Both the position numbers and the translations under genes were made by a program. Of a stretch of DNA of 35,453 bases, positions 15,053 through 22,386 are shown piece by piece (within the stretch, counting starts at the first letter, position 1; each line of letters opens with the position of its first letter). Origin of the DNA: Paenibacillus terrae (GTDB lineage: Bacteria > Bacillota > Bacilli > Paenibacillales > Paenibacillaceae). A model generated the notes under the pieces. It did not search any database. It was not told where the DNA came from and saw only the letters and a list, made by a program, of their open reading frames with translations. The DNA is taken from NCBI RefSeq assembly GCF_005217525.1, contig NZ_PNXQ01000012.1:48785-84237 (forward strand), in the 5' to 3' direction.

Positions 15053-16918
15053 ATGAAAAAAAGATTTCGGTATACCGCGTTGCTCTGTCTCGGTGTTATT
15101 TTGTGTGGAACAGTCACCCCGATGGATAGCCAGGTCTCTGCTGCCTCCACGAGGCAAATGGAAAAGCTGAACCGGGGAGCCGTCGCGGTCAAAGTGCCGG
15201 AGGGCGTGCTGGTGAGTTGGCGTTTGCTGGGCACGGAAGCGGATTCGGTCAGCTTCAATCTGTATAGAGGGACAAGCAAGGTCAATGATGCGCCGATTAC
15301 GTCGAAAACCAACTTTTTGGACAAGGCAGGCACAACCGCATCCTCATACACGGTTCGTGCCGTAGTGAATGGAGCAGAACAGGCTGCTTCTCAGGCAGTG
15401 AAGGTTTGGAGCAACAACTATCTGGATGTTCCCATCCAGCAGCCTGTGGGCGGTACAACCCCGGATAATGTGAGCTACACGTACAATGCCAATGACGCCA
15501 GTGTAGGTGATCTGGATGGGGATGGCGAGTATGAGATTGTGTTAAAATGGGACCCTTCCAATGCCAAGGACAATTCGCAATCCGGCTACACGGGAAATGT
15601 ATTTTTGGACGGCTACAAGCTGGATGGAACACGCAAATGGCGAATCGACCTGGGCCGGAACATTCGGGCTGGAGCGCACTACACACAATTTCTCGTCTAT
15701 GATTTTGACGGAGACGGCAAGGCGGAAATCGTATGCAAAACAGCAGACGGCTCTAAAGACGGCACAGGTGTAACCATCGGCAACGCTTCGGCGGATTATC
15801 GTAATGCCAGTGGTTATATTTTGGACGGGCCTGAATTTCTGACCGTGTTCTCGGGCGATACGGGCAAAGCACTTAGCACGATTGACTATGTGCCGCCACG
15901 GGGAACGGTATCCAGTTGGGGAGATAATTATGGCAACCGGGTGGACCGTTTTCTCGCCGGGGTTGCTTATCTGGATGGCGTACGGCCGAGCATAGTCATG
16001 GCACGGGGGTATTACACCCGAACGGTTCTGGTCGCGTACGATTGGCGTAATGGTAACTTGAATCGACGTTGGACCTTTGATAGCAACAGCTCGACCAATG
16101 CCGGAACCGCCGGACAGGGCAACCATAGCTTGAGTGTGGCGGATGTGGATGGAGACGATAAGGATGAAATTGTGTACGGTTCGCTGGTAGTGGATGATAC
16201 CGGAGCGAAGCTGGCTAACTCTGGGATGGGACATGGGGATGCACTTCATGTCGGGGATTTGAATCCCGACCGTTCAGGATATGAAGTGTTTAAGGTAAAC
16301 GAGGACAAAAATGCGACTTATGGTGCTGCCATGTATGACCCGCGTAATGGAAACATTTTGTGGGGCGTAAATACAGGCAAGGATACCGGGAGAGGCATGT
16401 CGGCAGATATTGATCCCCGTACAAAAGGGAACGAGCAATGGGCACCGGGGATCGGCGTACGTTCGGCTAAAGGAGAGCTTATTACGAATACGCTACCGTC
16501 CTCCATTAACTTTGGAATTTGGTGGGATGGCGACCTGCTGCGTGAGCTGTTGGACCATACCTCATCGAGCGCTGGTAAAATCGACAAGTGGAACTATACC
16601 AACTCGACCACTTCCAATTTGCTTACGGCGACAGGTACCAGCTCCAATAACGGAACGAAAGGAACACCATCCTTGCAGGCCGATCTGTTCGGCGACTGGC
16701 GCGAGGAAGTGATTTGGCGCAAAAGCGATAATTCCGCCCTACGAATCTACACAACACCGTATGAGTCAGAGTATCGTTTTTATACACTTATGCATGATCC
16801 GTTGTATCGCCTGAGTATAGCGTGGCAGAATGTGGCCTATAACCAGCCGCCACACACTGGGTTTTATCTGGGAGAAGGGATGTCCAAGCCCACGCAGCCG
16901 AATATATATACCCCTTGA
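15053..16918 (+). CDS. yesW: Secreted rhamnogalacturonan lyase (PL11, YesW-like)
   Basis: This 621-residue enzyme has a signal peptide (MKKRF, hydrophobic core, cleavage near VSAAS, about residue 30). Next comes a fibronectin-like beta domain (about 35-125), then the eight-bladed propeller of polysaccharide lyase family 11. Calcium-binding DxDGDG loops are clear at about 152 (VGDLDGDGEYEIV), 217 (YDFDGDGKAEIVCK) and 364 (VADVDGDDKDEIVYG). Other family marks are WRIDLGRNIRAGAHYTQF and the C-terminal YTTPYESEYRFYTLMHDPLY. PL11 enzymes cut the rhamnose-galacturonate backbone of pectin rhamnogalacturonan I by beta-elimination outside the cell. Length matches Bacillus YesW (about 620). The ribosome binding site is GAAAGGAG and a cre-containing promoter precedes it. 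Exo (YesX-type) action is possible and cannot be excluded by eye. Confidence 0.93.
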   Translation: MKKRFRYTALLCLGVILCGTVTPMDSQVSAASTRQMEKLNRGAVAVKVPEGVLVSWRLLGTEADSVSFNLYRGTSKVNDAPITSKTNFLDKAGTTASSYTVRAVVNGAEQAASQAVKVWSNNYLDVPIQQPVGGTTPDNVSYTYNANDASVGDLDGDGEYEIVLKWDPSNAKDNSQSGYTGNVFLDGYKLDGTRKWRIDLGRNIRAGAHYTQFLVYDFDGDGKAEIVCKTADGSKDGTGVTIGNASADYRNASGYILDGPEFLTVFSGDTGKALSTIDYVPPRGTVSSWGDNYGNRVDRFLAGVAYLDGVRPSIVMARGYYTRTVLVAYDWRNGNLNRRWTFDSNSSTNAGTAGQGNHSLSVADVDGDDKDEIVYGSLVVDDTGAKLANSGMGHGDALHVGDLNPDRSGYEVFKVNEDKNATYGAAMYDPRNGNILWGVNTGKDTGRGMSADIDPRTKGNEQWAPGIGVRSAKGELITNTLPSSINFGIWWDGDLLRELLDHTSSSAGKIDKWNYTNSTTSNLLTATGTSSNNGTKGTPSLQADLFGDWREEVIWRKSDNSALRIYTTPYESEYRFYTLMHDPLYRLSIAWQNVAYNQPPHTGFYLGEGMSKPTQPNIYTP

Positions 16919-16970
16919 TTTACAGGTCGGTTTGAAGGCCGAAATGAAACAGCGAATGAACCAAAACGGA

Positions 16971-17000
16971 AAGGGCCCCGGGTTGAACGGAGCTCTTTTT
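16971..17000 (+). terminator. Intrinsic terminator after the PL11 lyase
   Basis: AGGGCCCCG (16972-16980) pairs imperfectly with CGGAGCTCT (16988-16996) and is followed by TTTT. One mismatch and one wobble reduce stem quality. Confidence 0.5.
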
Positions 17001-17124
17001 GTCATGCCATTATTTAGTTGATCGGATAAGGTGTGTTATTCATATTCCCGCAGGAATCTACCGATAAAATACAAAGTAACACACATTTTCTATGAATGAC
17101 AACAATAGAAGGAGCGCATGACGA

Positions 17125-17670
17125 ATGGGAAAAAAAGTGTTGATTGGTTTGGCTATATTTATGGGCGTCATTATTGTATTTTGCTTGATTACGGTAGGTT
17201 CGATCTGGAGTCACCGGAATACGGCTGTGAAGCTGGAAGGAAGAATTGAGGCTCAATATCTATCGAACCAGTCCAGCTACGATAATATGTGGAAGAAATT
17301 CAAGGAAATGACGCAGGTCACGGATTTACAGGCTGGACAGGTCAAAGAGGTATACACAGGGATGATTACCGGACGATATAATGATACGAATTTGCTGTAT
17401 CAGGCGGTGCATGAACAAAATCCTCGTTTGGCTACATCTGTATATACGGATCTTCAGCGCGAAATTGCCGCCAGTCGCCAGCAGTTTGATAACAACCAGA
17501 AGCAAATGATGGATATCGTTCGGGAATATAACACGTATATTAAGGTACATTTTATTATGGCTTCCCTGACCAATATGAAAACATATGATATGTCCCAATA
17601 TATCGTAACTTCAGACCAAACCGAGGATGCTTTTACCAAGAAGAAAGCGGATGAAATCCGTCTGAAATAG
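17125..17670 (+). CDS. LemA-like membrane-anchored protein
   Basis: This 181-residue protein has one N-terminal membrane helix (about residues 4-27, VLIGLAIFMGVIIVFCLITV), then an outward-facing helical domain. The domain matches the LemA pattern: an early NTAVKLEGRIEAQYLSNQ segment, long amphipathic helices and AASRQQFDNNQKQMMDIVRE, where LemA proteins carry their conserved asparagine and tyrosine positions (REYNTYI). The function of LemA is not established; such proteins sit at the envelope and are often paired with other membrane proteins. The start follows AAGGAGCGCATGACGA; an overlapping ATG seven bases earlier is out of frame. The next gene begins 12 bases downstream, so the two form an operon. 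Confidence 0.8.
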   Translation: MGKKVLIGLAIFMGVIIVFCLITVGSIWSHRNTAVKLEGRIEAQYLSNQSSYDNMWKKFKEMTQVTDLQAGQVKEVYTGMITGRYNDTNLLYQAVHEQNPRLATSVYTDLQREIAASRQQFDNNQKQMMDIVREYNTYIKVHFIMASLTNMKTYDMSQYIVTSDQTEDAFTKKKADEIRLK

Positions 17671-17682
17671 GGGGATCAATTT

Positions 17683-18807
17683 ATGTATTGGTTTATCCCT
17701 TTCATCATATTCGTGGGGTTGATTCCAGTGAAGCTACTGACCGGGACCCGCTGGAAAACGATCATTTGGACTGCTATTTTTAGTGCTGTATTGACGGCTG
17801 TGACGATCTACATTGATTTCCGAATAGAGACATGGGATACCGAGGTATGGTCCGGCAAAGTCACAGATTGGCACCATAAGGAGGAATGGGATGAGTGGCA
17901 TCCGCCCAGAAAAAGCTGTAGTAAAGACAGTAATGGTAAAGAGAAGTGTACGAGACATAGTGGCTACTGGGAGCATCATAATGCGGAAAACTCCATTTAT
18001 ACCACAGATGACGGATGGATTCGCGTGGATCGTGCGCCCGATGGCAGCACGTTTGGGGATAGCTGGCCCAACAATACCGCAACACTAAAATGGTTCTGGC
18101 CCTATGGCACACCGAGTGCTTCGACGCATCATTATCTGAACAAAGTACAGGCCTCCTATTCCATTTTCAGACATAAAGATATAGATGTGGAGCAATACTC
18201 CGACCTGCCGGAATACCCCAAGGCTGTGCTTAATTATATTGATATTAACCGTATTATCGGTCAAGTTCCTAACAAAGCAAAGGCATTACGTATGCTGGCG
18301 AGCATGAACACCGAACTGAACAAGCCTGTTCCCAACCCGGAAAAACCGGGAAAAACGAAGTCATGGAAGCAGGTCAATTTGATTTTTGTTCATGTGGGCT
18401 TGAATAAAACACAGGACTATGGCTTCGCGCTTCAGGACAAATGGGAGGGCGGGAACAAAAACGATTTTGTCGTAGCCTTCTCTACCAACGATAAGAATGA
18501 ACTGCTATGGGTCTACCCGTTTTCATGGAGTGAAGTGGAACTGCTAAAAATAGAGGTCCGTGATTACATGATGAACGTACACCAGATCACCGATTTTGTA
18601 CCCATTGTCAAGAAGGTAGGAAACTTGGTGGCAGCCCGCTTTGAACGCAAGTCTTTTTCCGATTTTGATTATTTGCAGATTGATATTAGCTTGGGAGGGT
18701 GGGTTTCCATATGCGCTCTTAACCTGATGCTGGTGGGCTTATACTGCCAGAATGTTCTGGAGCAAAAAAGAGAACGACAACTTCAGGAGCGGGGAGTTAC
18801 AGGCTAG
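17683..18807 (+). CDS. Tryptophan-rich membrane protein of unknown function
   Basis: I do not recognise a characterised family. This 374-residue protein starts with two hydrophobic segments (about residues 1-16 and 24-45) and has one near the C-terminus (about 337-357), followed by a short charged tail (QKRERQLQERG). The 290-residue middle part is probably outside the membrane. It is unusually rich in Trp, His and Tyr (for example WDTEVWSGKVTDWHHKEEWD, then WHPP) and has a CS...KC pair within ten residues that could form a disulfide or bind metal. GGGGATC precedes the ATG. Its position 12 bases after the LemA-like gene suggests that the two act together in the envelope. Similar LemA-plus-membrane-protein pairs are found in bacteria and some large phages, but its role is unknown. 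Confidence 0.75.
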   Translation: MYWFIPFIIFVGLIPVKLLTGTRWKTIIWTAIFSAVLTAVTIYIDFRIETWDTEVWSGKVTDWHHKEEWDEWHPPRKSCSKDSNGKEKCTRHSGYWEHHNAENSIYTTDDGWIRVDRAPDGSTFGDSWPNNTATLKWFWPYGTPSASTHHYLNKVQASYSIFRHKDIDVEQYSDLPEYPKAVLNYIDINRIIGQVPNKAKALRMLASMNTELNKPVPNPEKPGKTKSWKQVNLIFVHVGLNKTQDYGFALQDKWEGGNKNDFVVAFSTNDKNELLWVYPFSWSEVELLKIEVRDYMMNVHQITDFVPIVKKVGNLVAARFERKSFSDFDYLQIDISLGGWVSICALNLMLVGLYCQNVLEQKRERQLQERGVTG

Positions 18808-18873
18808 ATGTGGCATCACCTGTGCAGCCTTCTTTTTCAGAAGAGAGCCAACGTATGATATTCATAAAAATGG

Positions 18874-18885
18874 GAACATTAGTTC
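18874..18885. promoter_or_regulatory. LexA-like half-site pair (GAAC-N4-GTTC)
   Basis: GAACATTAGTTC lies 52 bases before the YvrJ-like gene and just upstream of a TAATAT -10 (18895-18900). It has the core half-sites of the Gram-positive SOS box but lacks the outer C and G, and its centre does not fit RNRY. Confidence 0.25.
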
Positions 18886-18925
18886 TTATTAGTGTAATAT
18901 ACGTATGAAAAAGGAGGCGGGATAT

Positions 18926-19159
18926 GTGACTTCTCTAACGACCGAAGGTATGATCGCGCTCGTAAGCAATGTCGGATTCCCTGCTGCATTAAGTCTGATT
19001 CTGTTAAAATACATCCTTGTCACCCTCAGCCGCAGATTGGAGCAGCTTGACCGGTCTGTTAAGCAGCTGTCACGATCCCTGGAAGAGGTGGAGGCCCAGC
19101 GAGTGAAGCAGTCAAAAGAATCGTGCCCGACAAATACGGACAAACTTCGTGCAGAATGA
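18926..19159 (+). CDS. YvrJ-like small membrane protein
   Basis: This 77-residue protein has one membrane helix (LVSNVGFPAALSLILLKYIL, about residues 13-32) followed by a charged amphipathic coiled tail (RRLEQLDRSVKQLSRSLEEV). The VSNVGFP motif before the helix and the ensuing LEQL heptads are typical of the YvrJ family; UviB/BhlA holin-like proteins have the same layout. The GTG at 18926 is chosen because a perfect AAGGAGG ends eight bases upstream. An ATG at 18905 is in frame but lies before that ribosome binding site. The tail here is longer than in the usual YvrJ (about 50 residues). Its function is unknown. Confidence 0.7.
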   Translation: MTSLTTEGMIALVSNVGFPAALSLILLKYILVTLSRRLEQLDRSVKQLSRSLEEVEAQRVKQSKESCPTNTDKLRAE

Positions 19160-19266
19160 ACAATAAAGGCAAATAGAAACAATTTAGCAACCCAATTGTG
19201 GCAGGAGATTCTTATAATAGAAACGTGTGCAGTTTATGCAGGTATATGATTATGGAGGTGCATAGA

Positions 19267-20106
19267 ATGATGAAAACAGGTATGAAAATAAATACGAAAC
19301 TATCCGCGTTGTGCATCGCAGCCGCACTTATGAGCGTGGCGCAGGCCGCCGCCGCCGCGCCCGTCGTGACCGCTCCAGCGGAAGCGACGCAGCCGGGCGC
19401 TGCCAGTCCGGCCGCACCATTCCCGGCCCCGGCACAAGCGCCGTCGGTTCCAGCAGCATCAGCCCCGGCCCCAGCCGCCGATTCCGCCAAGGCTGCTACA
19501 CCAGCAGCTCCGTCTGCGCCAGCACCGCGCCCTGCTTCAGTAGCGCCAGCGGTTGCTCCGTCCGTACCGTCGACTGCCAAGCCGTCGAAGCCGCAGCAGC
19601 CGTCTACCTCGGCGCCAGCAGCAGCCGAAGCTGCCAGCGTAAAGCCAACGCAGCTGGATAAGCTGAATCACGAGAGCGCCATTCCGCTCGTGCTGGAGGC
19701 GCAGTCACGTTATCTGTACGCGATCAGCGGTGGCAGCACGGTGGGCGAATCGTTCCAGTGGAACGGCAAAAGCTACCGCTACCTGTCTGAGGACATTGGC
19801 ACCAAGACCAAGCTGATCAGCTATCTGACGCAGGCCTACACCAAGCAGGCCAGTGAGCAATTTGTCAGCAAATTTTTCGTTGAAGTCAACGGAAAACTAG
19901 CTCAGCTGGACGCAGATGGTGGTAACCTGCTGGAGTTCAACCGGGCTACAGCGAAAATGGTGACGATGACCCCGATTAAGCGCAGCTATCTGCTGACCGT
20001 GCCTTATCCGGCAGGAACCAAGCAGGCGAACGAGAAAATCACCGTGAATTTTGAAAAGGTCGGCAGCTACTGGAAAGTCAGCACCGCGCCACATGTCATT
20101 TTCTAA
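19267..20106 (+). CDS. IseA-like secreted DL-endopeptidase inhibitor with Ala/Pro linker
   Basis: This is a 279-residue exported protein. A signal peptide (residues about 1-30, ending AQAAAAAP) is followed by about 100 residues made mostly of Ala, Pro and Ser. The C-terminal IseA domain spans about 130-279. It is recognised by SRYLYAISGGSTVGESFQWN, GKSYRYLSEDIGTKTKLISY then LTQAYT, and the final beta segment EKITVNFEKVGSYWKVSTAP. IseA (YoeB) of Bacillus binds DL-endopeptidase autolysins in the cell wall and blocks their active site. Bacillus IseA lacks such a long linker, so here the inhibitor may be held away from the membrane or span wall layers. GGAGGTG precedes the ATG by six bases. A consensus TATAAT (19213-19218) is upstream, without a clear -35. 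The linker DNA is much more GC-rich than its surroundings. Confidence 0.85.
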   Translation: MMKTGMKINTKLSALCIAAALMSVAQAAAAAPVVTAPAEATQPGAASPAAPFPAPAQAPSVPAASAPAPAADSAKAATPAAPSAPAPRPASVAPAVAPSVPSTAKPSKPQQPSTSAPAAAEAASVKPTQLDKLNHESAIPLVLEAQSRYLYAISGGSTVGESFQWNGKSYRYLSEDIGTKTKLISYLTQAYTKQASEQFVSKFFVEVNGKLAQLDADGGNLLEFNRATAKMVTMTPIKRSYLLTVPYPAGTKQANEKITVNFEKVGSYWKVSTAPHVIF

Positions 20107-20198
20107 ATTAAGATTTTGCATCGTTATTCACAAATGGAGTAAAGTGAGGTTGAGGCTTGTTTCGTAAGTCCCAATTCAAGGCAGGGGAGTGCTGTGCA

Positions 20199-20444
20199 AT
20201 GATGACACCCATTAAGGTAAAAGACGTTAAGGATATTGAAAAAATCAATCAAATCGTTTCGAATTATACCTATGATATTTGGATTCATGGCAAAAGCGGC
20301 ATGGCAGATGCCAAATCCATTTTAGGCATGTATGTGTTAAAGCTGGATGAACCGCTGACTCTGGTGGTACCTGACACCGTCAATCCCAAAAAGCTGTTTA
20401 AGGAGCTGGAAGAATTTATTCATTTTCCTGCTCAAGAAGGATAA
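20199..20444 (+). CDS. HPr/Crh-like protein lacking the active-site histidine
   Basis: This 81-residue cytoplasmic protein has the HPr fold. The segment DIWIHGKSGMADAKSILGMY matches the HPr region around regulatory Ser46 (NLKSIMGV), so Ser40 here is the equivalent. The end LTLVVPD then KKLFKELEEFI matches the last strand and helix. The N-terminal part has no HARPA motif, so the phosphotransfer His15 is missing and PTS transfer is not possible. This combination (Ser46 kept, His15 lost) is that of Bacillus Crh, a CcpA co-repressor. The alternative is one of the uncharacterised HPr-like proteins of Firmicutes. GGGGAG is nine bases before the ATG at 20199. A TTG at 20157 is in frame with its own purine run and cannot be fully excluded. 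Confidence 0.75.
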   Translation: MMTPIKVKDVKDIEKINQIVSNYTYDIWIHGKSGMADAKSILGMYVLKLDEPLTLVVPDTVNPKKLFKELEEFIHFPAQEG

Positions 20445-20494
20445 CAGACACGTAAACACCTGTAGATGCTGCATGCTCTAACTAAAAATAATGC

Positions 20495-20532
20495 AAAGAA
20501 GCCATGGAATCCTTAGATTCCACGGCTTCTTT
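20495..20532. terminator. Bidirectional intrinsic terminator
   Basis: AAAGAAGCCATGGAATC (20495-20511) pairs with GATTCCACGGCTTCTTT (20516-20532) with one mismatch, followed by a T-run on the plus strand and a matching A-run. It separates two convergent genes and reaches the stop of the minus-strand one. Confidence 0.85.
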
Positions 20533-20533
20533 T

Positions 20534-21322
20534 TTAATGCTCCTCCTCGTCCAAAAACGGGAGATTCACCGAATAGTACATCACACCCATCAGCAGCACA
20601 CCGCCAACCAGATTCCCAAGCGTAACCGGAACAAGGTTATGAATCACGCCAGCAACAGAGACCGTACCCGGATGATCCAGCACGAGCGCAATGGCGAAAG
20701 TACACATATTAGCCACACTATGCTCATATCCCGAAATGAAAAAGCAAAATACGAACAGCATCATGGCAAACATCTTCGCACCGTTCTCCTTCATGAACAT
20801 CGGTACAAAGAAGGCAAGGCAGACCAGCCAGTTACACAAAATAGCTCGGAAGAACAGCTGCATTGTGGGCGCTTCCATCTTATGCTCCACCACGTTCAGC
20901 AAAAAACTGTTCACATTGGAGGACTCAAACAGCCCAGTTAAGAAAATAAGGAGTGCGAACACCCCGGCACCCAGCAAATTACCGCCATAGCTGGCAGCCC
21001 ACAGCCGAAGCACCTGTCCCCAGCGGAGCTTTTTACGGAGCGCAGCATAGGTGTAATAAAAGGTGTTGCCTGTAAACAAATCCCCGCCGCCGTAAGCGAT
21101 CAGAATGATGGCCGCCCCGAACGTGAGCGCTGCCATAGGATAAGTGAATGGAGAATGCTCCATGTAAAAAAAGTTGCCCGTCTTGAAGGCCACAATAACG
21201 CCGAACCCGATGAACATACTCGCCAGCATGGAACGAGCCAAATACCGGAGTAGGCTTTGCTTGTAAATTTTGTACTTCTTCATGGCTAGCTGTTCGACAT
21301 TGCGTAAGCCTTCCGTCTCCAT
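20534..21322 (-). CDS. Formate/nitrite transporter (FNT) family channel
   Basis: This 262-residue membrane protein has about six hydrophobic helices and the FNT layout. The MASMFIGFGVIVAF-like first helix, the GGGDLFTGNTFYYTYAAL segment (LFTGN loop) and the later CNWLVCLAFFVP and GYEHSVANMCTFA (GYEHSVANM loop) are hallmark positions of FocA/NirC pentameric channels. These channels pass formate, nitrite, hydrosulfide or related small anions; the substrate cannot be chosen from sequence. The ATG at 21322 is taken; AGGAGG lies twelve bases upstream, so a TTG at 21328 with a six-base spacing is an alternative. It follows the HAD gene on the same strand after about 95 bases and ends in the terminator at 20495. 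Confidence 0.9.
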   Translation of the reverse strand: METEGLRNVEQLAMKKYKIYKQSLLRYLARSMLASMFIGFGVIVAFKTGNFFYMEHSPFTYPMAALTFGAAIILIAYGGGDLFTGNTFYYTYAALRKKLRWGQVLRLWAASYGGNLLGAGVFALLIFLTGLFESSNVNSFLLNVVEHKMEAPTMQLFFRAILCNWLVCLAFFVPMFMKENGAKMFAMMLFVFCFFISGYEHSVANMCTFAIALVLDHPGTVSVAGVIHNLVPVTLGNLVGGVLLMGVMYYSVNLPFLDEEEH

Positions 21323-21417
21323 ATTCAACGACAACCTCCTATTTTCTCGAATGTAAGTCTTTAAACAGACCTTATTATTCTCTAGACATTGCCCAGTCAG
21401 TCAGTATTCCTGTTCGC

Positions 21418-22197
21418 TTATAACAAACCAAGCTTTTGCAGCCCGTACAAAATGCCGTCTTCATCTGCGCGTTTTGTGACCATTTTAGCTGCGGCTTTGG
21501 CTTCATCACAACCGTTACCCATTGCGACACTATGATGTACAGCCCTCAGCATTTCCACATCGTTCAAACCGTCGCCAAAAGCGTATTGATTTTCATCGGC
21601 AATGCCCAGTCTGGACGTAATTTCGCGGATGCCGATTGCTTTGGAGCCAGCGTGAGGAACAACGTCCACAGAACTCGGATGCCAGCGTACAAAGTCAAAA
21701 GCTTTGAATACCGCTTCATAGAAGGGTTCTTCTTCTACCGTACACATCAACAGCGTCTGATAAATATCTCTTCCCTGAAAATAAAGCGGATCGTATCCAA
21801 CCGAAAGCTTAGCCTTGAACGTTTGGAGCGATTTTTCTACAAGCTCATCGTTAGGAATATTAGCCTTCATGTTGGCATGATCCATATATACGATCGCATG
21901 ATTATGAGTAAGGGCCAGATCAGTCATGGATTGCAAAGCTTCTCTGTTCAGCGGATTTGTAGCAATTACTTCCCCGCGAAGCACGACATATTGCCCGTTA
22001 AAGCTGACGTAAGAATCAATTTCAAGCTGCTCACGGATTTCCTTGAACATAAAAGGCGCGCGTCCTGTGGCAATGGCTACCTCATGACCTTGCTCTTTCA
22101 AAGCAAAGACGGCCTTCTCAGCCGTTAGTGGCATTTTTTTGTCATCGTCCAGTAATGTACCGTCGATATCGAAAAAGATAATTTTTTTGTCTGACAT
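21418..22197 (-). CDS. Cof-type HAD-superfamily phosphatase
   Basis: This is a 259-residue cytoplasmic hydrolase of the HAD IIB (Cof) class. Motif I is FFDIDGTLLDDD at the N-terminus (the first D is the nucleophile). Motif II is AIATGR, the conserved lysine is in GSKAIGIREI, and motif III/IV is FGDGLNDVEML. The cap inserted between motifs II and III has the alpha/beta Cof form. Such enzymes dephosphorylate sugar phosphates, FMN or similar metabolites. The ATG at 22197 follows AGGTG. The frame is open to a TTG upstream, but that would lie before the ribosome binding site. An extended -10 promoter with a large palindrome over the start point precedes it. Confidence 0.9.
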   Translation of the reverse strand: MSDKKIIFFDIDGTLLDDDKKMPLTAEKAVFALKEQGHEVAIATGRAPFMFKEIREQLEIDSYVSFNGQYVVLRGEVIATNPLNREALQSMTDLALTHNHAIVYMDHANMKANIPNDELVEKSLQTFKAKLSVGYDPLYFQGRDIYQTLLMCTVEEEPFYEAVFKAFDFVRWHPSSVDVVPHAGSKAIGIREITSRLGIADENQYAFGDGLNDVEMLRAVHHSVAMGNGCDEAKAAAKMVTKRADEDGILYGLQKLGLL

Positions 22198-22232
22198 GTT
22201 CTTACACCTGACTTTCAATAATGTATTGTCGA

Positions 22233-22260
22233 AATGAACTCATATGAATTCATTATATCA
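22233..22260 (-). promoter_or_regulatory. Extended -10 promoter with near-perfect palindrome at the start point
   Basis: On the minus strand TGATATAAT (22260 down to 22252) is a perfect extended -10. A 22-base palindrome at 22233-22254 has arms AATGAACTCAT and ATGAATTCATT with one mismatched pair. It overlaps the -10 and covers the expected start, the typical place of a repressor operator. Confidence 0.5.
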
Positions 22261-22329
22261 AAGGAACTGCTTCTGAATACACAAATACGTATAAATCCTC
22301 ATGAATGTCTGACTTCTATAGCTTACAAT

Positions 22330-22358
22330 ATGAAATAAGGATTACTGTAAAATATAAT
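22330..22358 (+). promoter_or_regulatory. Promoter of the WXG100 gene
   Basis: TATAAT at 22353-22358 is a consensus -10 with ATGAAA (22330-22335) as -35, spacer 17. It overlaps the ATG at 22357, so transcription would start near 22365 and that ATG could not be the translation start. Confidence 0.5.
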
Positions 22359-22386
22359 GCCTATCTCCTATTTTCATAGACGGGAT

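Noticed and set aside
15542..16249. 235-codon minus-strand open frame inside the PL11 gene.
   Set aside because: Antisense shadow of a strongly conserved enzyme; composition is not protein-like.
17031..17084. Inverted repeat GTGTGTTA...TAACACAC upstream of the LemA-like gene.
   Set aside because: Eight bp with a 38-base loop and no T-run; it may be chance in an AT-rich spacer.
20504..20941. Plus-strand open frame rich in His, Asn and Arg.
   Set aside because: It is antisense to the FNT channel gene and starts in a terminator stem.
21436..22128. 230-codon plus-strand open frame.
   Set aside because: Antisense to the Cof phosphatase, which has all HAD motifs; no ribosome binding site.
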